Assembly (NCBI RefSeq): GCF_008086345.1
Contig: NZ_CP043006.1
Location: 2,292,032 to 2,356,031, forward strand
Source of the DNA: Chitinophaga sp. XS-30
GTDB taxonomy: Bacteria; Bacteroidota; Bacteroidia; Chitinophagales; Chitinophagaceae
DNA length: 64,000 nt
Direction: 5' to 3'
The translations under genes and the position numbers were made by a program. Numbering within the stretch: position 1 is the stretch's first letter; each line of letters opens with the position of its first letter. Positions 44,407 to 53,400 of the stretch are shown here, in pieces. The notes beneath the pieces are model-generated. The model saw only the letters and a program-made list of their open reading frames with translations. It did not search any database and was not told the origin of the DNA.

Positions 44407-45147
44407 ATGAAACCGCGCTATCTCCTGATCATCTGCTTGTTTGTATTCGCTGCCTGTAAAAAGGATACGGTAGAACAAGGTACTATGGAACTGACTTTCC
44501 GGAATGCTGTGGGCAACCAGCCCCTGACCCTGAATACGGTAACCTATCAGAATGCGGCGGGAGAGGATTTTACCATCAGCGCATTCAAATATTACCTCAG
44601 CAATTTTTCCCTCGTAAAAATGGATAACAGCGAAGTGCCGCTGCCGGTGGAATACTTCCTGGTAGATGAGGGTGATGAAACATCGCGGACGATACGGCTG
44701 GCAGCGCCGAAGGGAGAGTACCGGGCGATGAGATTCCTGATCGGGGTGGACAGTATCCGTAACGTCAGCGGTGCGCAAACCGGTGCGCTGGACCCTGTGA
44801 AAGGGATGTTCTGGAGCTGGAACAGCGGGTACATCATGGCGAAGCTGGAAGGTTATTCGCCGGTATCAGCCGCCACGGAGAACAGGTTGACGTTCCACAT
44901 CGGAGGGTTTCGCAAAGAGCATAGCGCTATCCAGGAAGTACTGCTGACCGCGCCTATCAGTCTCACTGTTGCCGCAGGCCGCCTGCCGCAGCTGGAGATC
45001 GTTGCAGATGCCGATGTATGGTTCAGCCAGCCCTTTCCCATCAGCTTTGCCAACACGTCCACGATACATGTGCCGGGAGAGGACGCCGCAAAGATCGCCG
45101 CCAACTATCGCAACATGTTCCGCATCACCAGTGTAACCGACCTGTGA
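44407..45147 (+). CDS. MbnP-family lipoprotein
   Basis: A 246-residue lipoprotein (lipobox FAAC) of the MbnP family. Landmarks are MELTFRNAVGNQPLTLNTVT, FTISAFKYYLSNFSLVKMDN, YRAMRFLIGVDSIRN, MFWSWNSGYIMAKLEGYSP, NRLTFHIGGF and the C-terminal KIAANYRNMFRIT. In methanotrophs MbnP is paired with the diheme enzyme MbnH, which oxidises a tryptophan on MbnP to kynurenine for copper binding; the two Trp in MFWSWNSGY are candidates for such a site. The diheme enzyme gene overlaps its stop by four bases, so the pair is coupled. Confidence 0.82.
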   Translation: MKPRYLLIICLFVFAACKKDTVEQGTMELTFRNAVGNQPLTLNTVTYQNAAGEDFTISAFKYYLSNFSLVKMDNSEVPLPVEYFLVDEGDETSRTIRLAAPKGEYRAMRFLIGVDSIRNVSGAQTGALDPVKGMFWSWNSGYIMAKLEGYSPVSAATENRLTFHIGGFRKEHSAIQEVLLTAPISLTVAAGRLPQLEIVADADVWFSQPFPISFANTSTIHVPGEDAAKIAANYRNMFRITSVTDL

Positions 45148-46184
45148 TCAAAAGATGCATTTATATCGCCTGTGCCTTCCTGCTGATCTGGAGCTGCAGA
45201 AGGAACCCGGGGGCTTCACCCGGGCCGCAGCCGTTTCAGCTGGAACTACCACCGGATTTTCCCGAGCCGGTGTATGATATCTCGCAGAACCCGCTTACCG
45301 TGGAAGGCATAGCCCTGGGACGGCGATTGTTCTATGATCCCCGCCTGTCCCGCGACAGCACCATATCCTGCGGTTTCTGCCACCAGCAGTTCGCCGCTTT
45401 CGCCCATTTCGATCATCCGCTAAGCCATGGTATCGACAACCGCACCGGTATCCGTTCCGTGCCAGGCTTGTTCAACCTCATCTGGCAAAAGGATTTCATG
45501 TGGGATGGCGGTGTGAACCATCTGGAGATACAGCCGCTCACCCCCATCACCGATCCCGATGAGATGGGAGAGGACCTGGCCGTGCTGATCGCCCGCCTGA
45601 ATGCCGATGCGAAATACCGCAGTCTTTTTAATGCCGCCTTCGGAGAAGGGGAGATCAACAGCCAGAGATTATTCCGCGCCATCACGCAGTTCATGGTCAC
45701 CATGAACTCCTACAACTCGAAATACGACAGTGTGAAACGGAATGCACCGGGCGTAACATTCACTTACGAAGAAGAACAAGGCTACCAGGTCTTTCAGCAG
45801 AAATGCGCCTCCTGCCACAAGGAGCCGTTGTTCACCGATGGCACTTTCCGCAATAACGGCCTGCCTTATAATCCCGCGTTGAATGATGCCGGGAGGATGC
45901 GCATTACCAATAACACAGCGGACTACCTCAAATTCAAAGTACCATCGCTCCGCAATATCATGAAAAGTCCGCCTTATATGCATGACGGGAGATTTTATGA
46001 TATTTATAATGTGTTTGATCATTATTCAGAAGGCGTTGAGCAAACCCCCACCATTGATCCGCTGGTACAGAACGGTATTCCGCTAACGGAGGACGAGAAG
46101 CGGCACCTGTATTTCTTTCTCAGTACCCTTACGGACCCCGGGTTCATCAATAGTCAGTCCCTCAGCGAGATTGTGATAGAGTAA
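45144..46184 (+). CDS. Diheme cytochrome-c peroxidase/MauG-family protein (MbnH-like)
   Basis: A 346-residue exported diheme protein with heme motifs CGFCH at 76-80 and CASCH at 221-225 and the family segments GRRLFYDPRLSRD, PGLFNLIWQKDFMWDGGVNH and VPSLRNIMKSPPYMHDGRF. The GTG at 45144 overlaps the MbnP stop as GTGA and starts a lipoprotein-like signal (VIKRCIYIACAFLLIWSC); the longer frame from 45018 lies inside MbnP and is rejected. Members either detoxify hydrogen peroxide or modify a partner protein; pairing with MbnP favours the second. Confidence 0.87.
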   Translation: MIKRCIYIACAFLLIWSCRRNPGASPGPQPFQLELPPDFPEPVYDISQNPLTVEGIALGRRLFYDPRLSRDSTISCGFCHQQFAAFAHFDHPLSHGIDNRTGIRSVPGLFNLIWQKDFMWDGGVNHLEIQPLTPITDPDEMGEDLAVLIARLNADAKYRSLFNAAFGEGEINSQRLFRAITQFMVTMNSYNSKYDSVKRNAPGVTFTYEEEQGYQVFQQKCASCHKEPLFTDGTFRNNGLPYNPALNDAGRMRITNNTADYLKFKVPSLRNIMKSPPYMHDGRFYDIYNVFDHYSEGVEQTPTIDPLVQNGIPLTEDEKRHLYFFLSTLTDPGFINSQSLSEIVIE

Positions 46185-46253
46185 GTAGTTGATTATTAGT
46201 TCGATACAGTCCATTAACAAATACTGGAATGGAATTTGCCAATATGCGGCGTC

Positions 46254-46658
46254 ATGAAAAAAGTAGCGATCATATTGTTGTTAGTGGTAGCAGGCATTCT
46301 TCCGGCGGCGGCGCAGACCGTAGCGCCCAAAACCGGTATAGCCAGTTATTACGCCCAGAAATTCCACGGCCGGAAGACAGCCAGCGGAGCGATATTCGAT
46401 AATACGGCGATGACGGCCGCACATAACACCCTGCCGCTCGGCACCTATATCAAAGTGACCAATATCCGTAATAACCGTTGGGTGGTGGTGAAAGTCACCG
46501 ACCGTTTGCATCATGCCAACCGACGCATTGTTGACCTTACGCAGGCCGCTGCGAAGAAGCTGGGATTTATTCACCGTGGCCTGACAAAAGTGCGGGTGGA
46601 AGTGGTGACGAAGGCGTATGTGCATAGTATTCCTTATTTGGAGGTGGCGATGAATTGA
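46254..46658 (+). CDS. RlpA-like septal ring / double-psi beta-barrel protein
   Basis: A 134-residue exported protein with a signal peptide (MKKVAIILLLVVAGILPAAA) and a single RlpA-like double-psi beta-barrel domain: GIASYYAQKFHGRKTASGAI, MTAAHNTLPLGTYIKVTN, VVVKVTDRLHHANRRIVDLT. RlpA proteins are lytic transglycosylases that cut denuded glycan at the septum. The catalytic Asp of the VTDR segment is present. There is no SPOR domain, so septal targeting must differ. The ATG at 46254 is chosen for the signal peptide. Confidence 0.87.
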   Translation: MKKVAIILLLVVAGILPAAAQTVAPKTGIASYYAQKFHGRKTASGAIFDNTAMTAAHNTLPLGTYIKVTNIRNNRWVVVKVTDRLHHANRRIVDLTQAAAKKLGFIHRGLTKVRVEVVTKAYVHSIPYLEVAMN

Positions 46659-46839
46659 TTTTTTTCTGAATGAACGTTTTATAATAGCTGAAATATTGTT
46701 AACTTACCGAGTGATGTGAAATATCTGTTCGTTTCTTAACCGTTTTAAATCTTACCTATGATTTTATTTTCCTCATAAAAGCGCACCCGAACCGCTGGCG
46801 TTATCCCATTTTACCTGACTATTTATTAATTGACCTTTC

Positions 46840-49800
46840 ATGAGATTTCTTGCAAAGAACCTGATCATCATGATTTTATTCGCGGCCCCTGTGTGTGCGC
46901 AACAAAAGCTGAATCTTGAATCCCTCATACCCCCTCCGCCAAACTCCGCAGAACTGGGTAAATACGGGGCGTTTCCGGTCGGATATCTTACGGGCATTCC
47001 TGACATCAAATTCCCGTTATACGAAGTCCGTTCCGGGAAATTGCAATTGCCAGTCATACTGTCATACCACGCTTCCGGCATCCAGGTAAATCAAAAGGCG
47101 ACGGATGTGGGGCTTGGCTGGAGTATCATGGCTGGCGGCACTATTACAAGAACGGTGTATGGGGCACCGGATGATGGGACTTACGGTTACTTCAATTACA
47201 CCCCTCCATCAATGCAGACCCTGTATGGGATCAATAATTTTTATACCATGCAGTTGTATAGCAACCCAGGTTACGATCTGGAGCCAGATCTCTTTATGTA
47301 CAATCTTGGCGGGAAATCCGGGAAGTTCATCTATTCAAAGGCCGATACTTTCATGACTATCCCTTTCGACCCGATTAAAATACAAAAATATGTGACTGAT
47401 AGGGCGCTGTTCAGGATCGTTGATGACAATGGGAATATCTACACCTTCGATCAAACCTCCAATACGATATCGGATATGTCTGTGCAAAGGAATACGATCA
47501 GCTCCTGGTATCTGACTTCTATTGTTTCGGCAGATTATACTGATACCATACGGTTTGAGTATATAACCAATATTCTGCAAGACCCTATCAGGCAGGAAGT
47601 ATTCCCGATTGGAAAAGGAAAGTCCGGGTCATCATCTCCCGGGGGGCTCCCTTCATTGGTATATGGGCCAACGGAAGTGATAAACGGCACTTCATTATAC
47701 AATGAATTGCTCCTCCGTAAGATCATTTTCAGAAATGGCTATGTCCAGTTTAACAGGAATACCCTTCGAAAAGACGTTGATAATATTCCTTCATCCTGTT
47801 ATGCGCTTGATGAGATGGTAGTCTATAATGCAGAGAACCAGCTCACTAAAAAAATAATCTTCCATCATGACTATTTTCTCTCCCCTTCGTTTATGGACAG
47901 GTGGGATTTCTATCGTCTGCGCCTGACAGGCTTTACAGAGACCGGTATTGATACCACATTGAAGAAGGTGTATACATTCGGATACGATGCCACACCGTTA
48001 CCCCATTATCACTCTTTCAGTATGGATTATTGGGGGTTCTATAATGGGGCAGGGAACTCAACTCTTATCCCGGCTACCACCGTTAATGCTTCGGATATTA
48101 ATAGTGTTTCGTTTGCCAATGGCTTGTCCTATGGCAATGCGTTCCTCAACCCTGCTGAGTCCTGGACGATCGGGGGAGCAAATAGAGCGCCCTCTGCCAT
48201 ACATATGCAGGCAGGTATCCTGAATAAAGTTACCTACCCTGCCGGTGGGCATACCATATTCGAATACGAACCTCATCAATATATGTCGGAGGAATATGTA
48301 CAGCAGCTGGTTTCGAAAAGCAATGTGACGCATGGCATCAATAAATTTACATTGAGCACCAGTACCCAGAATTTCAGTTACCCTCAAAATGCGGGCAATG
48401 CATCTGTTAATCCGCCACATATCTACACAAAGTTGACCATCAATTTTTCAGCATCCAATATGGGAAACACCGAAATGGGCGAAACGCAGCGTGTCATCTT
48501 CACTGACCTTACGACCAACTCCTCCCAAATATGGACACATACCGGAGACCTGACGGTGCCACTTACCCTGGAACCGGTAGTTATGCTCGTAAATGGCCGC
48601 AGTTATTCTATCAAACACGAAATATATGGCCAATATGAAGTGACCATTTCCACATACCTTAATTGGAACGAGAATCAAAACCAACAGGTGCAAAAAATAG
48701 GTGGCGGGCTAAGGATCAAATCAATCAAAAATTATACTGGTGACGCTGCTGCAGTGGCTAATGAACAAACGTTCAAATACGGAGCTAATGAAAATGGGCT
48801 GGGAATCAAAATGTTCAATGAAGAGAATTTCTACAGAAATTATGAAGATGTTGTTTATGCTTACTTCAATCCCAGCCAGGTTTATTGCTTGAATGACGTA
48901 ACAAGTTGGCAGCGGAAATTTCTTGGCATATCCAAGTATAATCCCCTGACTTATATGGGCTCACCGATTTTATATTCATCCGTTGCACATTACGATGGCT
49001 CGCTATTAAACAACAAGGGGAAAACTGTTTATGCATATAATATTATAGAGGACCCCGATGATGCTCCTGATGAGTTTATCAACAGCGGCAATTACGGCTC
49101 TATTAACAAAGCCTGGAACCAGGGAGAGTTGATGGAGGAAACGACATACAGAAATGCTTCGGGGCAATTTATCCCGGTTACCCAAACCAGGTATGAGTAC
49201 GAAAAGTATAATCTGAGACAGGAAAGTGCGATACAGATCAAACAATACAAGCAATTTGTAAAACTGGGCGACTGTGCTACCGATCCTACCGGTCCGGAAC
49301 CTTCCGTGAGCCTGCCTGGACAAGGTTATTTCTCCTTTTACAACTACATGATAAAAACCGGGTCTGTCAAAAAAACGAAGGAAACAAAAGTCGTCTTTAA
49401 CTCTTCCTCACCTTTAGATTCTGTCGTAACAGTAACTAATTACAAGTACCAGAATCCGTGGCATCTTTATTTAACCGAGCTTTCGGTTTTGAATAGCAAA
49501 GGGGAAGGGAAAATTTCCAGGATGAAATATCCGCAAGATGTTACCGGTACAGTTCCGGCAGCTATGACGACAAAGAACATTCTTAGTCCTGTATTGGAGC
49601 AAAGGGAGTATAAATCCAGCGGAGCATCAGAGATGCTGCTTACAACTACATTAACCGGTTATAAACAGTCAGGTAGTCAGATCAACAGGGACACGATCAA
49701 AAGTTCTACCGGAAATAATGTGCCCGAACCCAGAATTGAGTTCAAATTATATAATGCACAGGGCAATATCCTTGAGCAAAAGATGACAGATAATGTCGTA

Positions 49801-50382
49801 CAGTCGTACATCTGGGATTATAAAGGAGAGTACCCTGTGGCCGAAGTTGTGAATACTTTTAGCGGTCAGATAGCATACACATCTTTTGAATCGGATGGTA
49901 CAGGTAACTGGACTGTTGGCAGCACCGCCCGGGTTACCGGGGGGATTACCGGGAAGAAATATTATTCTCTGGCTAATGGCAATGTGAGCAAATCAGGGCT
50001 GGCCGCCAGCCAGGTTTATACTGTTTCGTACTGGACAACAAGCAGCAATGCGTTGACCATAGCCGGCACTCAGGGTTCTCCGGTTAAAGGTAGAACTGCA
50101 AGGGGCTGGACGTATTATGAACATAAAATATCCAACGTGGCCCAGGTGGTAATTCCTCAGACATCTGTTGCGATCGATGAGCTCAGGTTATATCCTGAAA
50201 CAGCCCGGATGACTACCTATACGTATGATATGGGGATTGGTGTTACTACTGTGGCTGATCCGAATAATGCGATCTCTTACTATCTGTATGATGCTTTAAA
50301 CAGGCTCATCATGATAAAAGATATCGACAACAATATTCTGAAGACGATAGATTATAAATACCAGGCTACGTCCGGCCAATAG
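46840..50382 (+). CDS. Exported RHS-partner protein, copy 1
   Basis: An 1180-residue protein with a signal peptide (MRFLAKNLIIMILFAAPVCA). The N-terminal ~400 residues are a conserved Bacteroidota RHS-partner domain (GAFPVGYLTGIPDIKFPLYE, SYHASGIQVNQKATDVGLGW), followed by beta-rich YD-type repeats. Residues about 1013-1120 are a jelly-roll-like module (FESDGTGNWTVGS to VAIDELRLYP), inserted just before the final YD repeats (YYLYDALNRLIMIKDIDNN). It precedes the DUF6443/RHS gene by 60 bases. By analogy with TcB/TcC toxins the two could together form a hollow RHS shell; this is inference. It is more AT-rich than the RHS core that follows. Confidence 0.75.
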   Translation: MRFLAKNLIIMILFAAPVCAQQKLNLESLIPPPPNSAELGKYGAFPVGYLTGIPDIKFPLYEVRSGKLQLPVILSYHASGIQVNQKATDVGLGWSIMAGGTITRTVYGAPDDGTYGYFNYTPPSMQTLYGINNFYTMQLYSNPGYDLEPDLFMYNLGGKSGKFIYSKADTFMTIPFDPIKIQKYVTDRALFRIVDDNGNIYTFDQTSNTISDMSVQRNTISSWYLTSIVSADYTDTIRFEYITNILQDPIRQEVFPIGKGKSGSSSPGGLPSLVYGPTEVINGTSLYNELLLRKIIFRNGYVQFNRNTLRKDVDNIPSSCYALDEMVVYNAENQLTKKIIFHHDYFLSPSFMDRWDFYRLRLTGFTETGIDTTLKKVYTFGYDATPLPHYHSFSMDYWGFYNGAGNSTLIPATTVNASDINSVSFANGLSYGNAFLNPAESWTIGGANRAPSAIHMQAGILNKVTYPAGGHTIFEYEPHQYMSEEYVQQLVSKSNVTHGINKFTLSTSTQNFSYPQNAGNASVNPPHIYTKLTINFSASNMGNTEMGETQRVIFTDLTTNSSQIWTHTGDLTVPLTLEPVVMLVNGRSYSIKHEIYGQYEVTISTYLNWNENQNQQVQKIGGGLRIKSIKNYTGDAAAVANEQTFKYGANENGLGIKMFNEENFYRNYEDVVYAYFNPSQVYCLNDVTSWQRKFLGISKYNPLTYMGSPILYSSVAHYDGSLLNNKGKTVYAYNIIEDPDDAPDEFINSGNYGSINKAWNQGELMEETTYRNASGQFIPVTQTRYEYEKYNLRQESAIQIKQYKQFVKLGDCATDPTGPEPSVSLPGQGYFSFYNYMIKTGSVKKTKETKVVFNSSSPLDSVVTVTNYKYQNPWHLYLTELSVLNSKGEGKISRMKYPQDVTGTVPAAMTTKNILSPVLEQREYKSSGASEMLLTTTLTGYKQSGSQINRDTIKSSTGNNVPEPRIEFKLYNAQGNILEQKMTDNVVQSYIWDYKGEYPVAEVVNTFSGQIAYTSFESDGTGNWTVGSTARVTGGITGKKYYSLANGNVSKSGLAASQVYTVSYWTTSSNALTIAGTQGSPVKGRTARGWTYYEHKISNVAQVVIPQTSVAIDELRLYPETARMTTYTYDMGIGVTTVADPNNAISYYLYDALNRLIMIKDIDNNILKTIDYKYQATSGQ

Positions 50383-50442
50383 TTGTTTGAATAGATGGTG
50401 GAAACGGATTGGTGGAATCTCGAATGCATTTAAATCATTGAT

Positions 50443-53400
50443 ATGCGATTTACCCTTTTTATCTCTAAAGTACTTTTGATCTGTTTGTGCAGTCCTTTTA
50501 TACTTAGCGCCCAAACGCCCGGCGGCCCCGCGCGCCCTTCGGCTACCCCGGTAACGCAGCCCTCCGCCTATACGAACCCGACGCTCAACTACATCCGCAC
50601 CTGGGAACCCAGCAAGCCGATGACCGACCCTGTTGCGGTGATCTCCACCGCCAACCCGATAGCCGATGTAAAACAAGCCACCCAATACTTCGATGGCCTT
50701 GGCCGCCCCTTGCAAACGGTGAGCAAAGGCATCAGCCCTGCCGGGCGCGACCTGGTGGCGCCGGTGGTGTATGACGCCTTCGGGCGGGAACAGTTCCAAT
50801 ATTTGCCTTATGTGCCGCAGAGCGGCAATATGAGCGATGGGCTGTTCAAGACCTCGCCTTTCGCCGGACAGGCGGCTTTTTACAATAATAAAACATCACT
50901 GCACCCCGGGTTGATGGGGGACACGATATACTACAGCCGGACGGACTATGAAGCCTCACCCCTGAACCGGGTGCTGAGTACCTACGCCCCCGGCAACAGC
51001 TGGGCCAAGGAAGGTGGCAACCGCCCGGTGAAAATGGACTACCTGGTCAACACCGCAGCGGACTCGGTGCGGATCTGGACGATGCCGGCCTCCGGCACGA
51101 TCCCGACCTCCACGGCCACCTATGGGGCAGGACAGCTCTACAAGAATGTGACCACAGACGAGCGGGGCGGCAAGGTAGTGGAGTACAAGGACAAGGAAGG
51201 ACAGGTGGTGCTGAAAAAAGTACAACTGGCCGCCAGTCCGGGTACGGCCCATGCAGGCTGGCTCTGCACCTATTACGTGTATGACGATCTGAACAACCTG
51301 CGCTTCGTGATCCCGCCGCTGGCGGTAGAGCGGATCAACAGCAACTGGAACGTGTCCACGGTAGCGGCAGGTCTCTGTTTCCAGTACCAGTACGACCACC
51401 GGCAGCGGATGATCGAAAAACGGGTGCCCGGCGCAGGGCCGGTGCAAATGGTCTATGACAACCGTGACCGGCTGGTGTTCACCCAGGACTCCGCCCAGCG
51501 GGCCAAAGCGCCCACGAGGGAATGGCTGGTGACCTTCTATGACGGGCTGAACCGGCCGGTGATGACGGCCCTGTATCCCTCCAATGCCACAAGAGACCAG
51601 CTGCAGACCACGATGAACACGGCCACCGGCAGCAGCAGCCAGAGTTATGCGGTGCCGGGCCCAACGGACCTGGTGCTGGGCCAGCGGGAAGCGGGCATCA
51701 CCAGCTACAAGGCCCGCAACAGCATCACCTTCCAGGATGGCTTCGAGAGCGAGACCGGGGCGGAGTTCCTGGCCGAGATCGACCCCACGCTGACCACCGG
51801 TACCACCACGGTGACGGTAACCAACCCTTTGCCTGATATCAGCGGCTATCAGCCGCTGACCTATACGTACTACGATGATTATACCTACACCGGGGCCAAG
51901 GCCTACGTTTCGGCCGACACCGGCAAACTGCCCCGGGTAGCCGCCCAATACCCCGAGCCGCTGATCGCCAGCACCATGACCCGGGGTATGGTGACCGGGA
52001 CGAGAGTACGGGTGCTGGGAACTGACCAGTGGCTGACCACCACCCTGCGGTACGATGCCAAAGGCCGGGTGATCCAGACCCTGTCCGACAACCTGCAGCA
52101 TGGGGAAGAGGTGGTCACCACCCGGTACGATTTCTCAGGGAAAGTGCTGAGCAGCTACCACCACCATAAAAACCCGGCCAGCGGCACGATCCCCGCCACC
52201 CGGGTACTGACCAAACACCAGTACGACCATGCCGGGCGGCTGATGGAAGTGCGCAAACAGCTCAATGACAATACCACACTGGAACGGATCGTGGCCAAAA
52301 TGGAATATGACGAGCTGGGACAGCTGAAAACCAAAAAGCTCGGCTCAGCCGATAACGGCACGACCTATATCGACCAGCTGGCCTATGAATACAACATCCG
52401 GGGCTGGCTGAAGAGCATCAACAAGGATTTTGTGCTGTCCCCCACTGGCACCGGCCGCTGGTTCGGCCAGGAGCTGAGCTATGACCATGGCTATACGGAG
52501 AACCAGTACAACGGCAACATCGCGGGGATCAGATGGAAGAGCGGAACAGACAAATACCAGCGCTCCTACGGTTACCGCTACGATATGAGCAACCGGCTGC
52601 AATCGGCCCAGTTCACCCAGCAGAACAGCACCACCAGCTACGGGAGCTGGCAGAGCAATGTGATGGACTTCTCGGTGCCGCATGTGAACTATGACGCCAA
52701 CGGCAACATCCTGAAGATGAAGCAGAGCGGGCACAAGAACAATGTTCCCGCCGTGATCGACCAGCTACGGTATGAGTACACCACGAACACCAACCAGCTG
52801 CGCTTCGTGCGGGACAGTGTGAACGATATCAGCACGACGCTGGGCGACTTCAAAGAACCCGCCGCCAACAACAGCTCCAACAATGCCTCCCCCGCAACGG
52901 ACTTCGACTACACGTACGACGGGAACGGTAACCTGAAACAGGACAAGAATAAGGATATCGCCTCGATCACGTACAACCACCTGAACCTGCCGCAGCTGAT
53001 CACGATCACGGGGAAGGGCACGATCGCCTATACCTATGACGCCACGGGAGCAAAACTGCGCAAGACGGTGACCGACCAGACGGTGTCCCCGGCGAAGATC
53101 ACCACCACGGACTACATGGGCGGGCTGGTGTACGAGCGGGATACCCTGCAGTTCGTAAGCCATGAGGAGGGCCGTATCCGGGCGGTGTTCCAAACCGGTC
53201 AGCCGTTGACCTACCACTACGATTACTTTGAAAAGGATCACTTGGGCAATGTGCGGCTGGTGCTGACGGAGCAGACGGACTTTTCGATGTACATGGCGAG
53301 CATGGAAACGGAAAGCGCCGCCAAAGAGAATGCGTTGTTCAGCAATATCGATGCGAGCCGCAGCGCGCGGCCCTCCGGTTACCCGGAAGAGGAAAAGACC

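Noticed and set aside
45018-45143. Longer N terminus for the diheme peroxidase
   Set aside because: It would be read from inside the MbnP gene in another frame, and the GTG at 45144 gives a lipoprotein signal and a typical 4-base overlap.
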